Source: Heterocephalus glaber (Eukaryota; Chordata; Mammalia; Rodentia; Bathyergidae). Taken from it: DNA of 64,000 bases. This document shows, piece after piece, positions 10,986 through 22,024 of the stretch. How positions within the stretch are numbered: the stretch's first letter is position 1; the number at the start of each line of letters is the position of its first letter. The position numbers and the translations under genes were made by a program. The stretch is from NCBI RefSeq assembly GCF_000247695.1, contig NW_004624732.1, positions 44,325,676 to 44,389,675 of the forward strand, given 5' to 3'. The notes under the pieces were generated by a model. It did no database searches. It was not told where the DNA came from and saw nothing but the letters and a program-made list of their open reading frames with translations.

Positions 10986-12888
10986 AAGAGTTAGGCACTG
11001 TATCCATTTCTGGGAGTTCAGGAATGTCTGGTTGGTGGGGCTGTTGCCTTTATAGAAGTCTTGGTGAATGGGGTCTAAGAGATCTGAATGAGAACTAAGA
11101 GAAGAAAGCTGAATTCAATAGATATCCCATGGGTCACTGAAGAGGAGGGAGAGAAATTCTGCATGGTGGTTCATATTTAAACCTGGCTCTGGGTAAGTCT
11201 AGAAATAACTGTATTGTGCAAACAAAATTTAGTTAGCCCAGTGTGTATCATAATAGTGAGGACCCATTTTTTCCACCATAGACATTAGAGCAGAAAGGAC
11301 TGTGACATAGGGTGAGAAACAGCAGTGACCACTGTTCTGCAAAGCCCCAATGGCCCTTGGCCCCAACACTTGGCATTGAATTGTGGACATTGTGGTGCTT
11401 GTTGTGTATTGTGCAATAACAATGACCACCAGTGAAGAACCACTGATCTCTGTGAAGAAACCTGCAGGAGCTAAGTTCAAGTAGCAAGGACTGTTTAAGT
11501 TAAGGACAATGAACAGCTGACCATTGTAGCCACCAAAAGAACACAGTGTACAGGAAATACCCCTTGGGAATGCCCAGATACGTGTGTTTGTGTGTGTCTG
11601 TGTGTGTTTGAGCTTTATAGCAATAAAGGTTCTGTCAGTCATTTCTGTATGAAATTTATTTTAACCTAATTTTTCTGTATTTCTGTATACATTAACAAAT
11701 GTATAGACTATTGAATAATTTCTTATCCTCTTTCAGTGTTGAACTAAAAACTTGATGTAAATAGTTTTTATTAAATTTTTTCTTCTTTAGCCCAAGGATA
11801 CTGAAGAGCAGTTTCTTGAGCTGGGACTGGGAAGGACAAGTAGTAAAAGTGAGTACTAGTCTCCATAGTAGGGAAGTGTGACTACTACTATAAATCTGTA
11901 AGTTAGCAAATTCACCTGACAAACTGAATGTAAATGATCACAGCTCTTTCATTCTGTTATTTTTACCCAGTTATTTGAAGGGCAGGTCATCAAGAAAGAC
12001 GTAGGTCAGAGACAGAGGAGTTCATTACTACATTAAGCAGTACAAGTATCTTTGTTTTTGGTGTCCTAAACTCCCGTTCTTCCTGGGTAATCAGGTGTGA
12101 TATCTGTATATGTAGTTAGTTATGTTCTGGACAGAAATATTCTGCACCCAAGGAACCTGAAAATTTCACATAGAACAATGAACACACTATTGCTTTAGGG
12201 GAGACTTTATCTTCCAAAGACTGTTTATAAATATCCTTGCAAATATAGTCTGGGCAAAGCAGTCAGTGAGTCTGCTTGCAAGATATGCAGAAAAGTGAGA
12301 TGCCCATTGAGAATTATCTCCCAGCATGATTTACTACTGATTTTAAGGAAATCATCCAAAAGAGAACAGTGCACTCACAATTTTCTATTTTTTGAGGGTA
12401 CTTCTTGCCTGGAAGGGACTCTGTCACAATTAATGAATTGTCAACTTGCCACAATCTTCAGGCTATTAAACGTATTGTCCAGGGCAGTATCTTTTTTTAT
12501 CATGTGACGGCCCCTGTGTGCATGGATCTTCAAGATTCTTCAGCTAAGTTTGTTGCAGCTGGACAACTTGTTAAGAGTGCCCCTCACTCATTCATTTTTC
12601 ATTTACTTTGTCTCATACTCTGCAAAACTGAGAGCATTTGGTCCTAAATGGTTAGATCTACCCACCTGCCTAGCCAGTGTTCTGGGATGGAGTCTGACAT
12701 GGAGAAGAGATTGCTGAAAATTAAGTCTGACACAATGACCAAATCATAAACCATAACTCCATTAAGTCCTATTTTCATATAGGATAGGCAATGAAATTGT
12801 ATTACCTGTGTCTAGAATGGAAAGAAAAATCAATATATGCTGTTTCTTCACTTAATGAATGTCCTTCCCTAGCCTCTTGGCTGTTACT
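10986..12888. other. Unique non-coding sequence
   Basis: No exon recognised. It contains a short GTGTGTGTTTGTGTGTGTC run near 11583-11609 and two weak open frames (11229-11642 minus, 137 codons; 12295-12647 plus). Neither has a recognisable domain or coding texture. Confidence 0.35.
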
Positions 12889-12890
12889 AA

Positions 12891-12913
12891 CCCCCCGCCC
12901 CCCACCCCGCCCC
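12891..12913 (-). promoter_or_regulatory. Strong G-quadruplex motif
   Basis: The plus strand carries four C-runs of lengths 6, 6, 4 and 4 separated by single bases (G, A, G). The minus strand therefore has four G-runs of at least four with one-base loops, the most stable class of quadruplex motif. It also contains GGGGCGGGG, a GC-box-like site for SP/KLF factors. It stands alone in AT-rich DNA. A regulatory role is inferred. Confidence 0.6.
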
Positions 12914-14212
12914 TGCATTTTACATTAGCATGATAAGAAACACTGTAAAGATGTGTGGGGATGGGCCTGAGTCTGTAGAAGGCGATTTCTCATATAAGTG
13001 TATGGGATTTTTAAACCAGTCATTTGTCATTAGGGCTAGAAAAACAGCCTAATGAAGACAAAGTAAGTATTACACTGAACAAAGTATTATTGAATAAAGA
13101 TTGCTCCTACCATCTAAGATTTCTGGAATTGTAGTTATGTTTGTATTGTCTAATAGAAAAAATTCTAGATCTGGAATTCATTTCAGCTCCATACTTTACT
13201 TATGTGATCTTGAATGATGATCTTGATCCGATTCATAGATATTAACATTTTAAATGAAGGAATTAATTTGTTCTATCCACCTCGTTCATAATGATTATTA
13301 AAATTAACAATATGCTATATGTACATGAAAGTGCTTTGATAACATGTTTGCTACAATTGTAAAATGGTATTACAATTATGCTGCATTTAAATTTGATAGG
13401 ATCTTATTTAATATTGACGTCGAGAAACAGATTTGCTGTTTCCTTGAGTTTCAGGGTTTTTAAAATACAAAGTGAATAAAAAAACAAAATCTCTGAAAGA
13501 ATGAATAAATAACATCTAGAATACTTTAGGTGAATCTAAGTAATAACTGAATAACCTTGTTCTCACTTTCACTAACATGTTTTTCTTAGTTGCACAATCT
13601 CCAAATATATTCAACAAGAGTGACCAAGTAGTTTACTCAGTTTTTCTCTAATGCCCTCTAAACTCTTTTCATCTGAAAAAGCTAGTATAACCCTCAATTA
13701 ATGACTCTAATCATAATACTAATTCATTTGACAACTGAAAGATTATAGGAATCAACAAGACACTTGAAGTGGGTTGTAGAATAAAAGGTCTTCCCACTCT
13801 ACACACAGCTAAAACAATTCACGGAAATTTTAACCTACAAAGCAGCCCGCAATATCTCCTTTTTTAAAAAAAATTTTAAAATAAAGAATGGGTCCACAGT
13901 GATTCCTTGGATTCTAGCAACCAACACAGTATCAGTATACACTAGTACCGACATTTTTTTCAGTAATTCAATCACTACTAACTTACAAAAGTTCTCATCT
14001 TGGAACTAGTCATGGCTGACACAGAAATATTTCTAGGATTAAAATTGAAAGCAGTTAGGTATCATGACTCTGTAGTTAAGAACAGCAAATCTACCTGCAC
14101 TGAAGACATATTGAGTTTGCTGAGATTTGGTTCATTGAACAAATGGATGAATGCATATCATAGTTCAGATATGACTGGATATATGGTATTTCTTTTAGCA
14201 CCTGAATAGGTG

Positions 14213-14214
<2 letters not shown>
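12914..14214. other. AT-rich unique sequence
   Basis: No gene seen. About 13150-13250 weakly resembles a reversed MIR core (TGTGATCTTGAATGATG). A lone TGACGTC (CRE-like) sits at 13415-13421. Everything else is ordinary AT-rich DNA. Confidence 0.35.

Positions 14215-14215
<1 letters not shown>

Positions 14216-14254
<39 letters not shown>
14216..14254. repeat. (GT)n microsatellite
   Basis: An uninterrupted alternating G-T run of about 19 repeats, likely length-polymorphic. No SINE tail abuts it. Confidence 0.95.
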
Positions 14255-14256
<2 letters not shown>

Positions 14257-14589
14257 GAAAGCTACCCAGAATGGCTAGCTCATAACTCAGGTATTAGATC
14301 TGTCCTTGGATGCCCAGAACCACTGGATCAGTGTCATTAGCTAAATTTGAGGGAACAAATATAAGAGATATAGAAAGTAAAAGGAAGTTGAATGGGGGTG
14401 TTAGAGTCCTGTTTCCTAGATACATTTGGAACAGTCAAAACACTCCAGTATATCTGGAATGCTAGGAAATATTGCGTAGGTCTGAGTGACACTTTGGACA
14501 TCATTTAATGCCCAGACTAAATATTCCTGTAGTCACCAGCTTTCTGAGTACTTGAAACGCATGAAGGAATATGAGAATAGCCTGTATCA

Positions 14590-14725
14590 GTCTTTCTCAA
14601 ATTTTCGCATGCTTCAGAATAACCTAGAGAGGTTTTCAAACACATGCTGCTTAGCCTCATCCATGTTTCTGTTCAGGAGGTTGGGGGCAGGGACTGAGGA
14701 TTGATGTAGATTTTGCTGGATGGAG
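14590..14725 (+). repeat. MER5-like hAT fossil
   Basis: TCTTTCTCAAATTTTCGCATGC, then TTCAGAATAACCTAGAGAGG and TTTTCAAACACATGCTGC, match the layout of the MER5-type non-autonomous hAT element (CTCAAACTT, GCATCAGAATCACCTGGAG, TTAAAACACAGATTGCTGG). Ends are indistinct. It is an old mammal-wide element. Confidence 0.6.
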
Positions 14726-14929
14726 GACTAGAACTAGAGACCCTCTGAAACCACCCCATATCCATGCGTGTGTTTTATAAATAATCCAAAATAAGCTACA
14801 TATTCTAATATCTGTGAATGAACTTTGTCCTCCTCCTCCCTACCAAGTACTATGTGTACATGGAGTCCAGTAAAGCTTTTTAAAGTGATCAACAGAGTCT
14901 TAGAAATGAAGTCTATGCTCAGAGGGGTT

Positions 14930-15800
14930 TCTTTCTTTATTTCGGAAACTGGCTGGCTTTTTCTGAAGAGAGCTAAATTCAGGTGTTTCTTTCAGAGAAA
15001 GAGGCAGAAAAACAGGCACAGAACTAGGTGCGAATCTATTACAGTAATGCAGAAGGAAGATGATGGTGGCCTTACAAAATGTTAACTGTGAGTTGGAGAG
15101 TACCCAGATTCTGGAGAAATGCAGTTTATTAGGCACTATTGATTGTTTGCTTGTGTGTATATGAAGTGTGTTAGTGAAACAGAGGCACTTAGAATTATAT
15201 CCAAGGTCCTTGCTCTTTGATAGTGTGATTTGAAGATCAGTGGCATTGAAACATTTGGAGATAGTTGTAAGTGCAGAATCACATGCTACCCTCCAGACCT
15301 ACTGGATTAGAAGATCTATAGAGGTGGAAACATTAAGTAATAACTGAATCTGAATTTCTGGGTAATGTCAGGGCTAGATATAAAGATTTTGGGATTTGTT
15401 TGCTTTTGGATAGGCTCATTATTCAATCTATGAGTGGATAAACTCACTAGTAGAAGGGTATTATCGATAGAGAAGACGGCCAGGAGTGAGATGAGCTTCA
15501 CAAAATTTAGAAGCTTATTTTAAAAAAGTCAATGAAGGGAAGTGAATTAGGGAAAGCCATGAGGATAAGAAAATATTTTAGGAAAAGGAAAGCAATCAAC
15601 TATGTTGATGGTACTGAGAGGTGGAGTAAAATAGGGAAAAACAAGTATATTAGATTAGGCAACAGTGAAGTGGTGAGGACATTCATCAAGTAGTATGAAA
15701 ATGGTGGTAGTGGATGCTTATAGAAGGACAGAGGAGAGAAATTTTGAGGTGAGCAAATAGTGACAATGCTTAAGGATGAATTTTTTCAAATTTCTAGGAG
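14930..15800. repeat. Ancient mammal-wide repeat, family unassigned
   Basis: A chain of diverged words (TTACAGTAATGCAGAAGGAAG, then GATGATGGTGGCCTTAC, later GCTAGATATAAAGATTTTGG and GAAGACGGCCAGGAGTG, then AGCAATCAACTATGTTGATGG and AACAGTGAAGTGGTGAGGAC) matches in order a long old repeat that I recognise from other mammals but cannot name. Ends are uncertain and the middle is eroded. Confidence 0.4.
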
Positions 15801-15920
15801 ATAGTATAGTTTGTTTCATCTGTGTTCAAAAACCAATGATCTCTTTTAATTTTTCCAGTCACAGTCAAATTTCAAATTTTGTCCTTCCAGACACTTACAG
15901 TACAAAGTATAAAAGGTCCT

Positions 15921-16117
15921 AGCAGCCAGAAATGGTGGTGCATGCCTGTAATAAAAGCTACTCAGAAGGCTGAGACAGGAAGATAGCAAGTTTAAGGGCA
16001 GCCTGGGAATTTAGCAAGATCTTGTCTCAAATTACAGTAAAAAAAGGCCTCAGGACATAGCTCAGTGGAGGAATGCCCCTGATTTCAATTTCTAATACCA
16101 CAAAAAAGAAAAAAGAG
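15921..16117 (+). mobile_element. B1-dID composite SINE
   Basis: A B1-type head (CAGAAATGGTGGTGCATGCC, then AGCTACTCAGAAGGCTGAGA and CAGCCTGGGAATTTAGCAAG) is joined through an A-rich linker (GTAAAAAAAGG) to a degenerate ID half with GGACATAGCTCAGTGGAGGA and an A-rich tail. This B1 plus deleted-ID order defines the B1-dID composite known in non-murid rodents. The copy is moderately diverged. Confidence 0.8.
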
Positions 16118-16274
16118 GGTTACCTTTAATAAACTCATGATCAAGTGAGAGATGCACACAAATAATTAGAATATTCTGACAATTTTACATTAGACTTATA
16201 GGAAATTAAGAATTGGAAAGTGTTAAGATTTCTGCTTGCATCATACTAGGTACATTGAATGTGTGAATTAGTGC

Positions 16275-16432
16275 TTATTTCATTCCTGTGAAGTTATCCT
16301 GACTTTATTGATGAGGAAATGGAGCTCGAAAGAGGTTCAGGACTTGTTTTTGGGTTGGAATTAATAAATGGTGAAGCTAGAATTTGCACCCAGGTCTACT
16401 GACTCCAGTGTTGTGCTCTGCAAAACTGCACT
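16275..16432 (+). repeat. MIR SINE
   Basis: TTATTGATGAGGAAATGGAG, then AGGTTCAGGACTTG, GCTAGAATTTGCACCCAGG and TCTACTGACTCCAGTG follow the MIR core. This ancient tRNA-derived SINE is shared by mammals. Confidence 0.8.
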
Positions 16433-16608
16433 GCTTTTTCATGATGTAAGAGGCAATATGTAAACATTATTCCTACAAAGCTGTGAGTTACCCTTCACAA
16501 ACTGTGCCATATTAATGCAGTAGACTTACACAATGTTTAGATTCTAAATCCAGTGCTCACGGGTAAAATTCTAAATTGTAAAAATTGTCCTAAACCTTCT
16601 GTTCTACC

Positions 16609-16628
16609 ACATATATATATATATATAT
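16609..16628. repeat. Short (AT)n run
   Basis: An alternating A-T run of about ten repeats, probably a minor length variant site. Confidence 0.8.
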
Positions 16629-16894
16629 GTCCCTGAAAAATGCTCAGACCATGAGAGCCAGTTAGGAACTGGGACCAACTGAAGAAATGTCAGACTTCTA
16701 TCTCTCCACTCACTCAGAGAACTACAGGCACTGAGAGAGCATGTCTGTAATGCTATCATTATTTTTGGTGTACCTTTGATTTAATTAACATAAATTTAAT
16801 TCTCATTGCATGTATCCTAGCCATAGTTAATGTCAATGAAAAGTCACCATGTATGATTGTGGGAACCCTAGGACATTGTAAACATGGCTTTACT

Positions 16895-17035
16895 AAAATT
16901 TTAATCCTCATACTAACCCTGAGATGGAGGTATTTTTCCCCATTTTGCTGATGGGAAGACTGACTTGCCCAATGGCACAGAGCTCATAAACTGGAGACTT
17001 ACTTGTCCAATCCCAAATGACTCTTATGCGGACAT
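16895..17035 (+). repeat. MIR SINE
   Basis: CCCTGAGATGGAGGTATTTT, then CCCATTTTGCTGATGGGAAG, TGACTTGCCCAATGGCACAG and AACTGGAGACTT follow the MIR core in plus orientation. An open frame here (16965-17378) runs on into the next repeat and is not a gene. Confidence 0.75.
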
Positions 17036-17054
17036 GTCTTTCACTATGTGTCTT

Positions 17055-17535
17055 GGTTACTTTCTCTTTGCTGAAACAATCACTCAACACCCACAAGTTA
17101 ATAGAGGGAGGGTTTATTTCAGCTCACAATTTGTGGAAGTTCCAGTCTATGGTCAGCTGGCTTTAAGGCAGGGTGGCACGGCAGAGGGACATTGCAGAGG
17201 AAGAACAGTTTGTGGCATGGTAGGCAGAAGACAGCAGCAGCAAGCAGCAAGCGGCAGCAGTGAAACAGCAGAAGCCACAGCTTCTCCTTTTTATCCCATC
17301 CAGGCTACCAGGCTTTTGGGTGGTGCCCGTGACACCCAGGGTGGGCCTTCCCATTATCCACACCCAGAACTGTGCTAAACCAATCAATGGACTAATTTAG
17401 TAATCAAGTATTCTTAATCCCAGCATCACACCCCTAATCCAAGAATCATGCACCCTAGGTCCAGCCACCTCTGAAAAGCTCCACCTATGACCCTATGAGA
17501 TATTTTGGGGACACGTAAACACAAGCCACAGCACT
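17055..17535. repeat. Interspersed repeat, second copy of the 9520 family
   Basis: The block starts near TTGGTTACTTTCTCTTTGC. It contains GGGTTTATTTCAGCTCAC, GGTCAGCTGGCT, a CAG/CAGCAG-rich stretch (17232-17270), CTTTTTATCCCATCC, and a tail of CCTAGGTCCAGCCACCTC and CTCCACCTATGACC. It ends near GGGGACACGTAAACACAAGC. Word order parallels 9520-9835, but this copy is longer and has a pyrimidine-rich tail missing there. Class is uncertain. Confidence 0.5.
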
Positions 17536-17715
17536 ATGTGCATAGTCTGCAATTTCTGTACCTGCCAAAGATCCTTTGTGTCAGTTAGCTCAGGGAACTA
17601 CCTAAACATATGAGCTGTCCCTGCCTGTGTAGCTTCCCCTTTAATCTCCAGCTTATACTTTATCCCTTTTCTGTAATAAGGCCCCTTAGCATTCACTTTT
17701 CTTTCCTCCCCCCCC

Positions 17716-17980
17716 CCTTTTTGATACTGTCAATTGAATCCAGGGTTTTCATACTTACATCCCAGACCTACTTTTCTTTTCTTTTCTTTCTTTCTCTCTC
17801 TCTCCCTTCCTTCCTTCCTTCCTTCCTTCCTTCCTTCCTTCCTTCCTTCCTTTTTTCCTTTCTTCCTTTCAAGACAGGGTCTTGGTAATTTGCTAAATTG
17901 CCTAGGGCCTCTGGCCTTGAATTTGCAATCCTCCTGCCTCAGCCTCCCATACTGGACAGGCTTGGTCCACTACAACTGAC
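17716..17980 (-). mobile_element. B1-dID composite SINE with expanded linker
   Basis: On the minus strand this reads as a B1 body (17980 to 17870), then a purine-rich linker, then a degenerate ID half (17775 to 17716, recognisable as TTGAATCCAGGGTTTTCATA in reverse). The linker, normally a short A-run, has grown into about 100 bp of pyrimidine repeats on the plus strand, including roughly twelve CCTT units at 17803-17850. Open frames rich in Ser, Phe and Leu across it are repeat artefacts. Confidence 0.65.
17803..17851. repeat. (CCTT)n microsatellite
   Basis: About twelve tandem CCTT/TTCC units inside the linker of the surrounding B1-dID SINE. Adjacent CTTT and CTCT tracts extend it both ways. 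Confidence 0.92.
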
Positions 17981-17983
17981 TTA

Positions 17984-18098
17984 TTTTTTTGAGACCAAGT
18001 CTCATTATATAGCCCTGCCTCAAACTCCTAGCAATTCTCCTGCTTCAGCTTCCCAAGTGCCAAGACTGCAGATGTGTGCCACCATGCCCAGCTTCACT
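17984..18098 (-). mobile_element. B1/7SL-type SINE
   Basis: In reverse, the body shows TTTTTTTGAGACCAAGTCTC, then CAAACTCCTAGCAATTCTCC, CTTCAGCTTCCCAAGTGCC and GTGTGCCACCATGCCCAGC. It lies directly beside the preceding B1-dID in the same orientation. Confidence 0.75.
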
Positions 18099-18099
18099 T

Positions 18100-18895
18100 T
18101 CCTTATTAAATTCTTGCAGGAACTCACCAGTATCTAGGGACTCACTAGAGAATTTGCATAAATAAGCCTGTAAGTAGGAAATAAATTCTGGCTTCAGATA
18201 CCAATTAGTGTCATGTGACCTGTTTTAATGTAAATATACTAAACAAATCTTTGTCAAAGTAAAAACTAGTTATCTGCCTTTCAAAGTTGTGAGAGTAACT
18301 GTTTTAAAGGTTTGAATGCTCGCAAGCTGGGACTATCGCTTTCTGATTCCTAGCTTCTATCTCCAGCCCTGAAAAACAGATGAATGTTTATGTACACCTA
18401 AAATAAAAATTAAAATACTGCTTAATTTAAAATCAGATATAATTTGACATTTTTATTAACATTGGCCTCCTCTTAAAGGTTACTTACAATTTCTTTTCTC
18501 TGGTCTCTCTCAATTACTCTGGATAGTCCCCTATTTCTTTAGTAGGCTAATGCATATGTAGTTAATCAAAACTCAAGTTTTAGGGCTTTGCATAAGGACC
18601 CCCCACTTTGACTCTAGACTGGCTTTGATTGTTAATTCTGTTTCTCTGGAAAATGTCCTGAGCATTGTGAACAGTGACCGTCTTCCAAGTCTTTCTCTTG
18701 GTGGAAAGAGCAGCCCAGTGTGTGACTTAATTCACTTCTTTAAGATCACAAGGAAAGACACAAAGCGGTTAGTGTTGAGGAGTGAAATCAGAACTTGCTG
18801 GGTTGTTTGGGATGATTCTACAGTTTCATGTTTTCACTCTCTTGCATTTGGAGGTAGAAGAAGGCAGTGATGACAATTAATTATATTAGGGTTCT
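18100..18895. other. Unique non-coding sequence
   Basis: No gene or clear repeat recognised. A small open frame at 18625-18870 has no recognisable domain. Confidence 0.35.
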
Positions 18896-18899
18896 TCTA

Positions 18900-19345
18900 G
18901 TGAGATTGGCTTGGAAATGAATTTTGAGACATTATATTAGCCCAACAGGGAAACAGGGAAGATGATGTTCCAGTAACAAACAGCACCGAAACCTCAATGG
19001 TTAACAAGAAGAGTAGATGTTTCAAACAAGCAAACCATCTGCTTGTTCAGACATCTCTCCATGAGCTCTCTCTGCAGGGACCCAGCATTCTGGGCTGGTT
19101 CCATTTCAGGGCACTTTCTTCTCAGCACAAGGGCTCAGAGTTTGTCTGAGAAAAGACAGTAAGCACTGAAGACTATGCATTGGCTTTTAAGTACTTTCTC
19201 TCCAAAGTGACTTCCATGTCCAGCTCCATTGGCCAGAGCTAGTCACAGTCCCACCCAACTGCAAAGGAGGCAGGGAAACAGTCTTCTGCATGACCAGGAA
19301 GGGCTAGAAAACCAAAGAGGGCATTAGAAATGTCTGTTGCAGACA
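18900..19345. repeat. Ancient mammal-wide repeat, LTR-like
   Basis: TTCCAGTAACAAACAGCACC, then AAACCTCAATGGTTAACAAG, GGACCCAGCATTCTGGGC, TCCATTGGCCAGAGCTAGTC and AACTGCAAAGGAGGCAGGGA follow, in order, a repeat common across mammals. I cannot assign the exact family. Ends are approximate. Confidence 0.5.
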
Positions 19346-20059
19346 CTGGGAAAGTATTCTTACAAGTTTCATGTTCTTGAATGTTCACATGGATTGAGTA
19401 CTGGAGTACAGTTTAAGATAGAGGAATGTGTAGGCAGAGGAGTGAGCTATTGCCTCATTTTAAAGGCAGTTACTTATGTCTTTATCCACAAGACTGGATG
19501 ATGAACTTTCAAAATTTTTTCACATGCTGTCTTAGCCCAGAGACCACTAAAGGAAAACAGACTAATCTCCTTATAGCCTGAGTAAATAAATGCACTTTTA
19601 TGAGGTATTTTATAAGGTTTTCAAGGACTTTGAATTAAAGACTTAGATTTGGATCTTACCAGGGACAGAACACTCAAGCACAAATTTATATATTTTTAAT
19701 TCTGTTTTGTTTGGGTTTATTGTAGGAATTAAAAATTAAAATAGAGTCTGGGCAGTGATGATGAATCAGAGAGGGAGTGTAAAAAGCTTGGCTATGTATA
19801 CGAAGGATAAATTGTAAATCTGTGAACCTTCCCAAGAGACAGGAATGGGATTTCTCATTTAACACATCTTAGTTTGTTATCCTGGGAGTGAATTTGATAT
19901 CAGTTTCTCATTAAGGGAATGCTGATCGGGGCCTACTGCCTTACAAATGTCACATATATGTATATACAGTCTCACCTCTAAGTTTTCAAGGTAATAGAAA
20001 GTAATCTAATTATGTAGATAATTAAAAACAACCAAAGTGCAAGTTTAAAACTTGTACTT

Positions 20060-20230
20060 TTATGACTGTAAAGCAGGCTATCAAAATGACAGGGAGTCTG
20101 GATGTGATCGTTGCACGCATCCAGATTAAATGAGTGCATTAGTTGATTGTTTCTGGTATGAAGATAAGCAGAGAAAAGTATAATAATGCTGGCATTTAAG
20201 TGGACCTAATTAGGCTTCAAGTTTAACACT
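20060..20230. promoter_or_regulatory. Candidate conserved enhancer block
   Basis: This block is not repeat-like and packs recognisable factor motifs: TGACAG (MEIS/TGIF) at 20087-20092, AGATAAG (GATA) at 20162-20168, TTTAAGTGG (NKX2-type) at 20195-20203, and the palindrome CCTAATTAGG (homeodomain) at 20205-20214. Such density of homeobox-class sites in a gene desert is typical of developmental enhancers. Motif presence alone is weak; conservation is not shown here. Confidence 0.4.
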
Positions 20231-20549
20231 CCATTAAGATGAATGGGAAAGGGTCACCCCGTGCAGACTGTGGCACTGTCTTGTGTGTCTGGATATTGCC
20301 TCTGAAGACAACAGTCTGTCACCACACGTTCTCAGTCACCCCTGGAAAGCAGACTAGAAATTTAATTCTTTTAAAATTAAATCTCAGGATCTGGAGGCCA
20401 CAGTAGAATCCATAGGAAGATGTTAAATCCTTAAATTCTGTAGCTGTATTAGCCATAAACAACAACAATAGTAACAGTAATACTTTCCTATATCCATAGA
20501 AACTTTCAAGTGCAGACTTCAATGTTTCCTGAATATGATCTCACGAAAC

Positions 20550-20645
20550 TAACAGTCTCCAGCTATCACTGAAGGACCCTGTCCTTGGAAAGGGTGAGTG
20601 ACTTGGCTAAAATTACATGGAATGTCACTGGTAAAACCAGAAACA
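20550..20645 (+). repeat. MIR-like fragment
   Basis: GGAAAGGGTGAGTGACTTGG, then CTAAAATTACATGG and GGTAAAACCAGAA are a degenerate MIR core. Short and uncertain. Confidence 0.4.
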
Positions 20646-20649
20646 ACAT

Positions 20650-21590
20650 GGTGGGACCATTCAGTTTTGTTGGATTAGTTTGTCATTCATCAGGGGAGGG
20701 AGCAATGAATCTTGTCTACTAAACAGAGTTGAACAAACCTCACTGCAGACAGATTTGCAGGGACAAGATTGAGGAAATCCTGCTGTCTTTCCATAGGGAA
20801 AATTGGCTCAGTAATGTGTGAGTCAGACAAAAGTTCAGTTATGACAGTGCTTGAGGTAAAGGGGATTAATATGATCTTAAAGTTATGTGACTGTGGGAAC
20901 ACATTCACAATTGTCACCCAAAATGCTACAAGGTCAGCCTCTGGCATTGAGTGACTGGACTCTGAAAGTGGATGCTTAAAGGTTATAGAAGGAAATTTTT
21001 GGCTTGAAATAAGTTCTTGGGTGATAGTTTGCTTGATTTCTTGTTTCTCTGAAAAGTAGTATGGCTACGTCATTAATTGTGATTGTGATCTCAAGACTGC
21101 CAGCCCATAATTCTGCTTGTTCTATAGACCTAGTACATGTCATTGGGTGACTGCTTTTATCTTGCTAATTTTTAGTAGCTTATTTTCAGAATTAGTAAGA
21201 TGAAATATAGTCTGCTTATCAAAAGCCTAGGTTTCATGATGGTGTTTTTCAGTGAGATTATAGAAAGGAAGTTTTGTTGTATACCTAGCGCTACAACAGA
21301 CTCATTAAATATCCAAATCTTTCCTAAATGGCTCTACATGTGAAATTATTATAAATTTTTGAACTTTGTAAATGGGTCCAATTTTAATAAAAGAATACAT
21401 ACTTTTTCTCTGTTATTTCTCCCATTAGATTTCAGAGAAAGGACTCTATAACAAATAAAGAATATCTTCTGCAATTTCTTTTATCAATTAAAAAAATTTG
21501 ACAGGTATATCCAGCATCATTCTTATAATGACTTTCAAGACAGAATTCACAGAATTTGTTTTTCATAATTAAATGATAAAATGCTCCAGT
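20650..21590. other. Unique non-coding sequence
   Basis: No gene recognised. Overlapping short frames occur on both strands near 20690-20954 without any domain signal. AT-rich elsewhere. Confidence 0.35.
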
Positions 21591-21599
21591 GCAAGTGCC

Positions 21600-22020
21600 T
21601 GGTACTGAGTAAGTGCATGTTGTGAGTTGACTTGGGTTCTAACCTCTGGTGTCTGTGAACATGACCTGATTTAGAAATGGGGCCTTTGCACACATAATCA
21701 GGTTAAAATGAAGCTGTGCTCAGCGAGGGTGTGCCTTAATCCAATATGACTAGTGTCTTTCTAAAAACAGCAGAGACCCAGATGCAGAAAACAGACAGCT
21801 TCACAAAGATGGAGGCAGACTGGGGGGCTGGTGCCCCATGTGAAGGAATGTCTGGGGAGGCAAACAGAAGTATCTTCCCCTAGAAGTTTTGGTGGGAACA
21901 TAGCTTGCCAACACATTTATTTTGCCTTTCTAGCTTTTGGAACAGGGAGAATAAATTTCAGTTATTTTCAGACACTTGTAGTATTTTGTTACAGCACCCC
22001 AAGGAAACTAACACAATACT
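21600..22020 (+). mobile_element. MLT1-like MaLR solo LTR
   Basis: GAACATGACCTGATTTAGAA, then GGGCCTTTGCACACATAATC, CCTTAATCCAATATGACTAG, GGAACAGGGAGAATAAATTT and GTATTTTGTTACAGCACCCC follow the order of an MLT1-type LTR from the non-autonomous MaLR retroelements. The AATAAA polyadenylation signal is at 21950-21955. Old, solitary and without internal genes. Confidence 0.7.
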
Positions 22021-22024
22021 CAAT

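Noticed and set aside
11229..11642. A 137-codon minus frame
   Set aside because: No recognisable domain; a second overlapping frame in the same place and low complexity at one end argue against coding.
17232..17275. A CAG-rich stretch that could encode polyglutamine
   Set aside because: It lies inside an interspersed repeat, is interrupted and belongs to no convincing exon.
17610..17979. Ser/Phe/Leu-rich frames
   Set aside because: Translation of CCTT/CTTT simple repeats and a reversed B1-dID.
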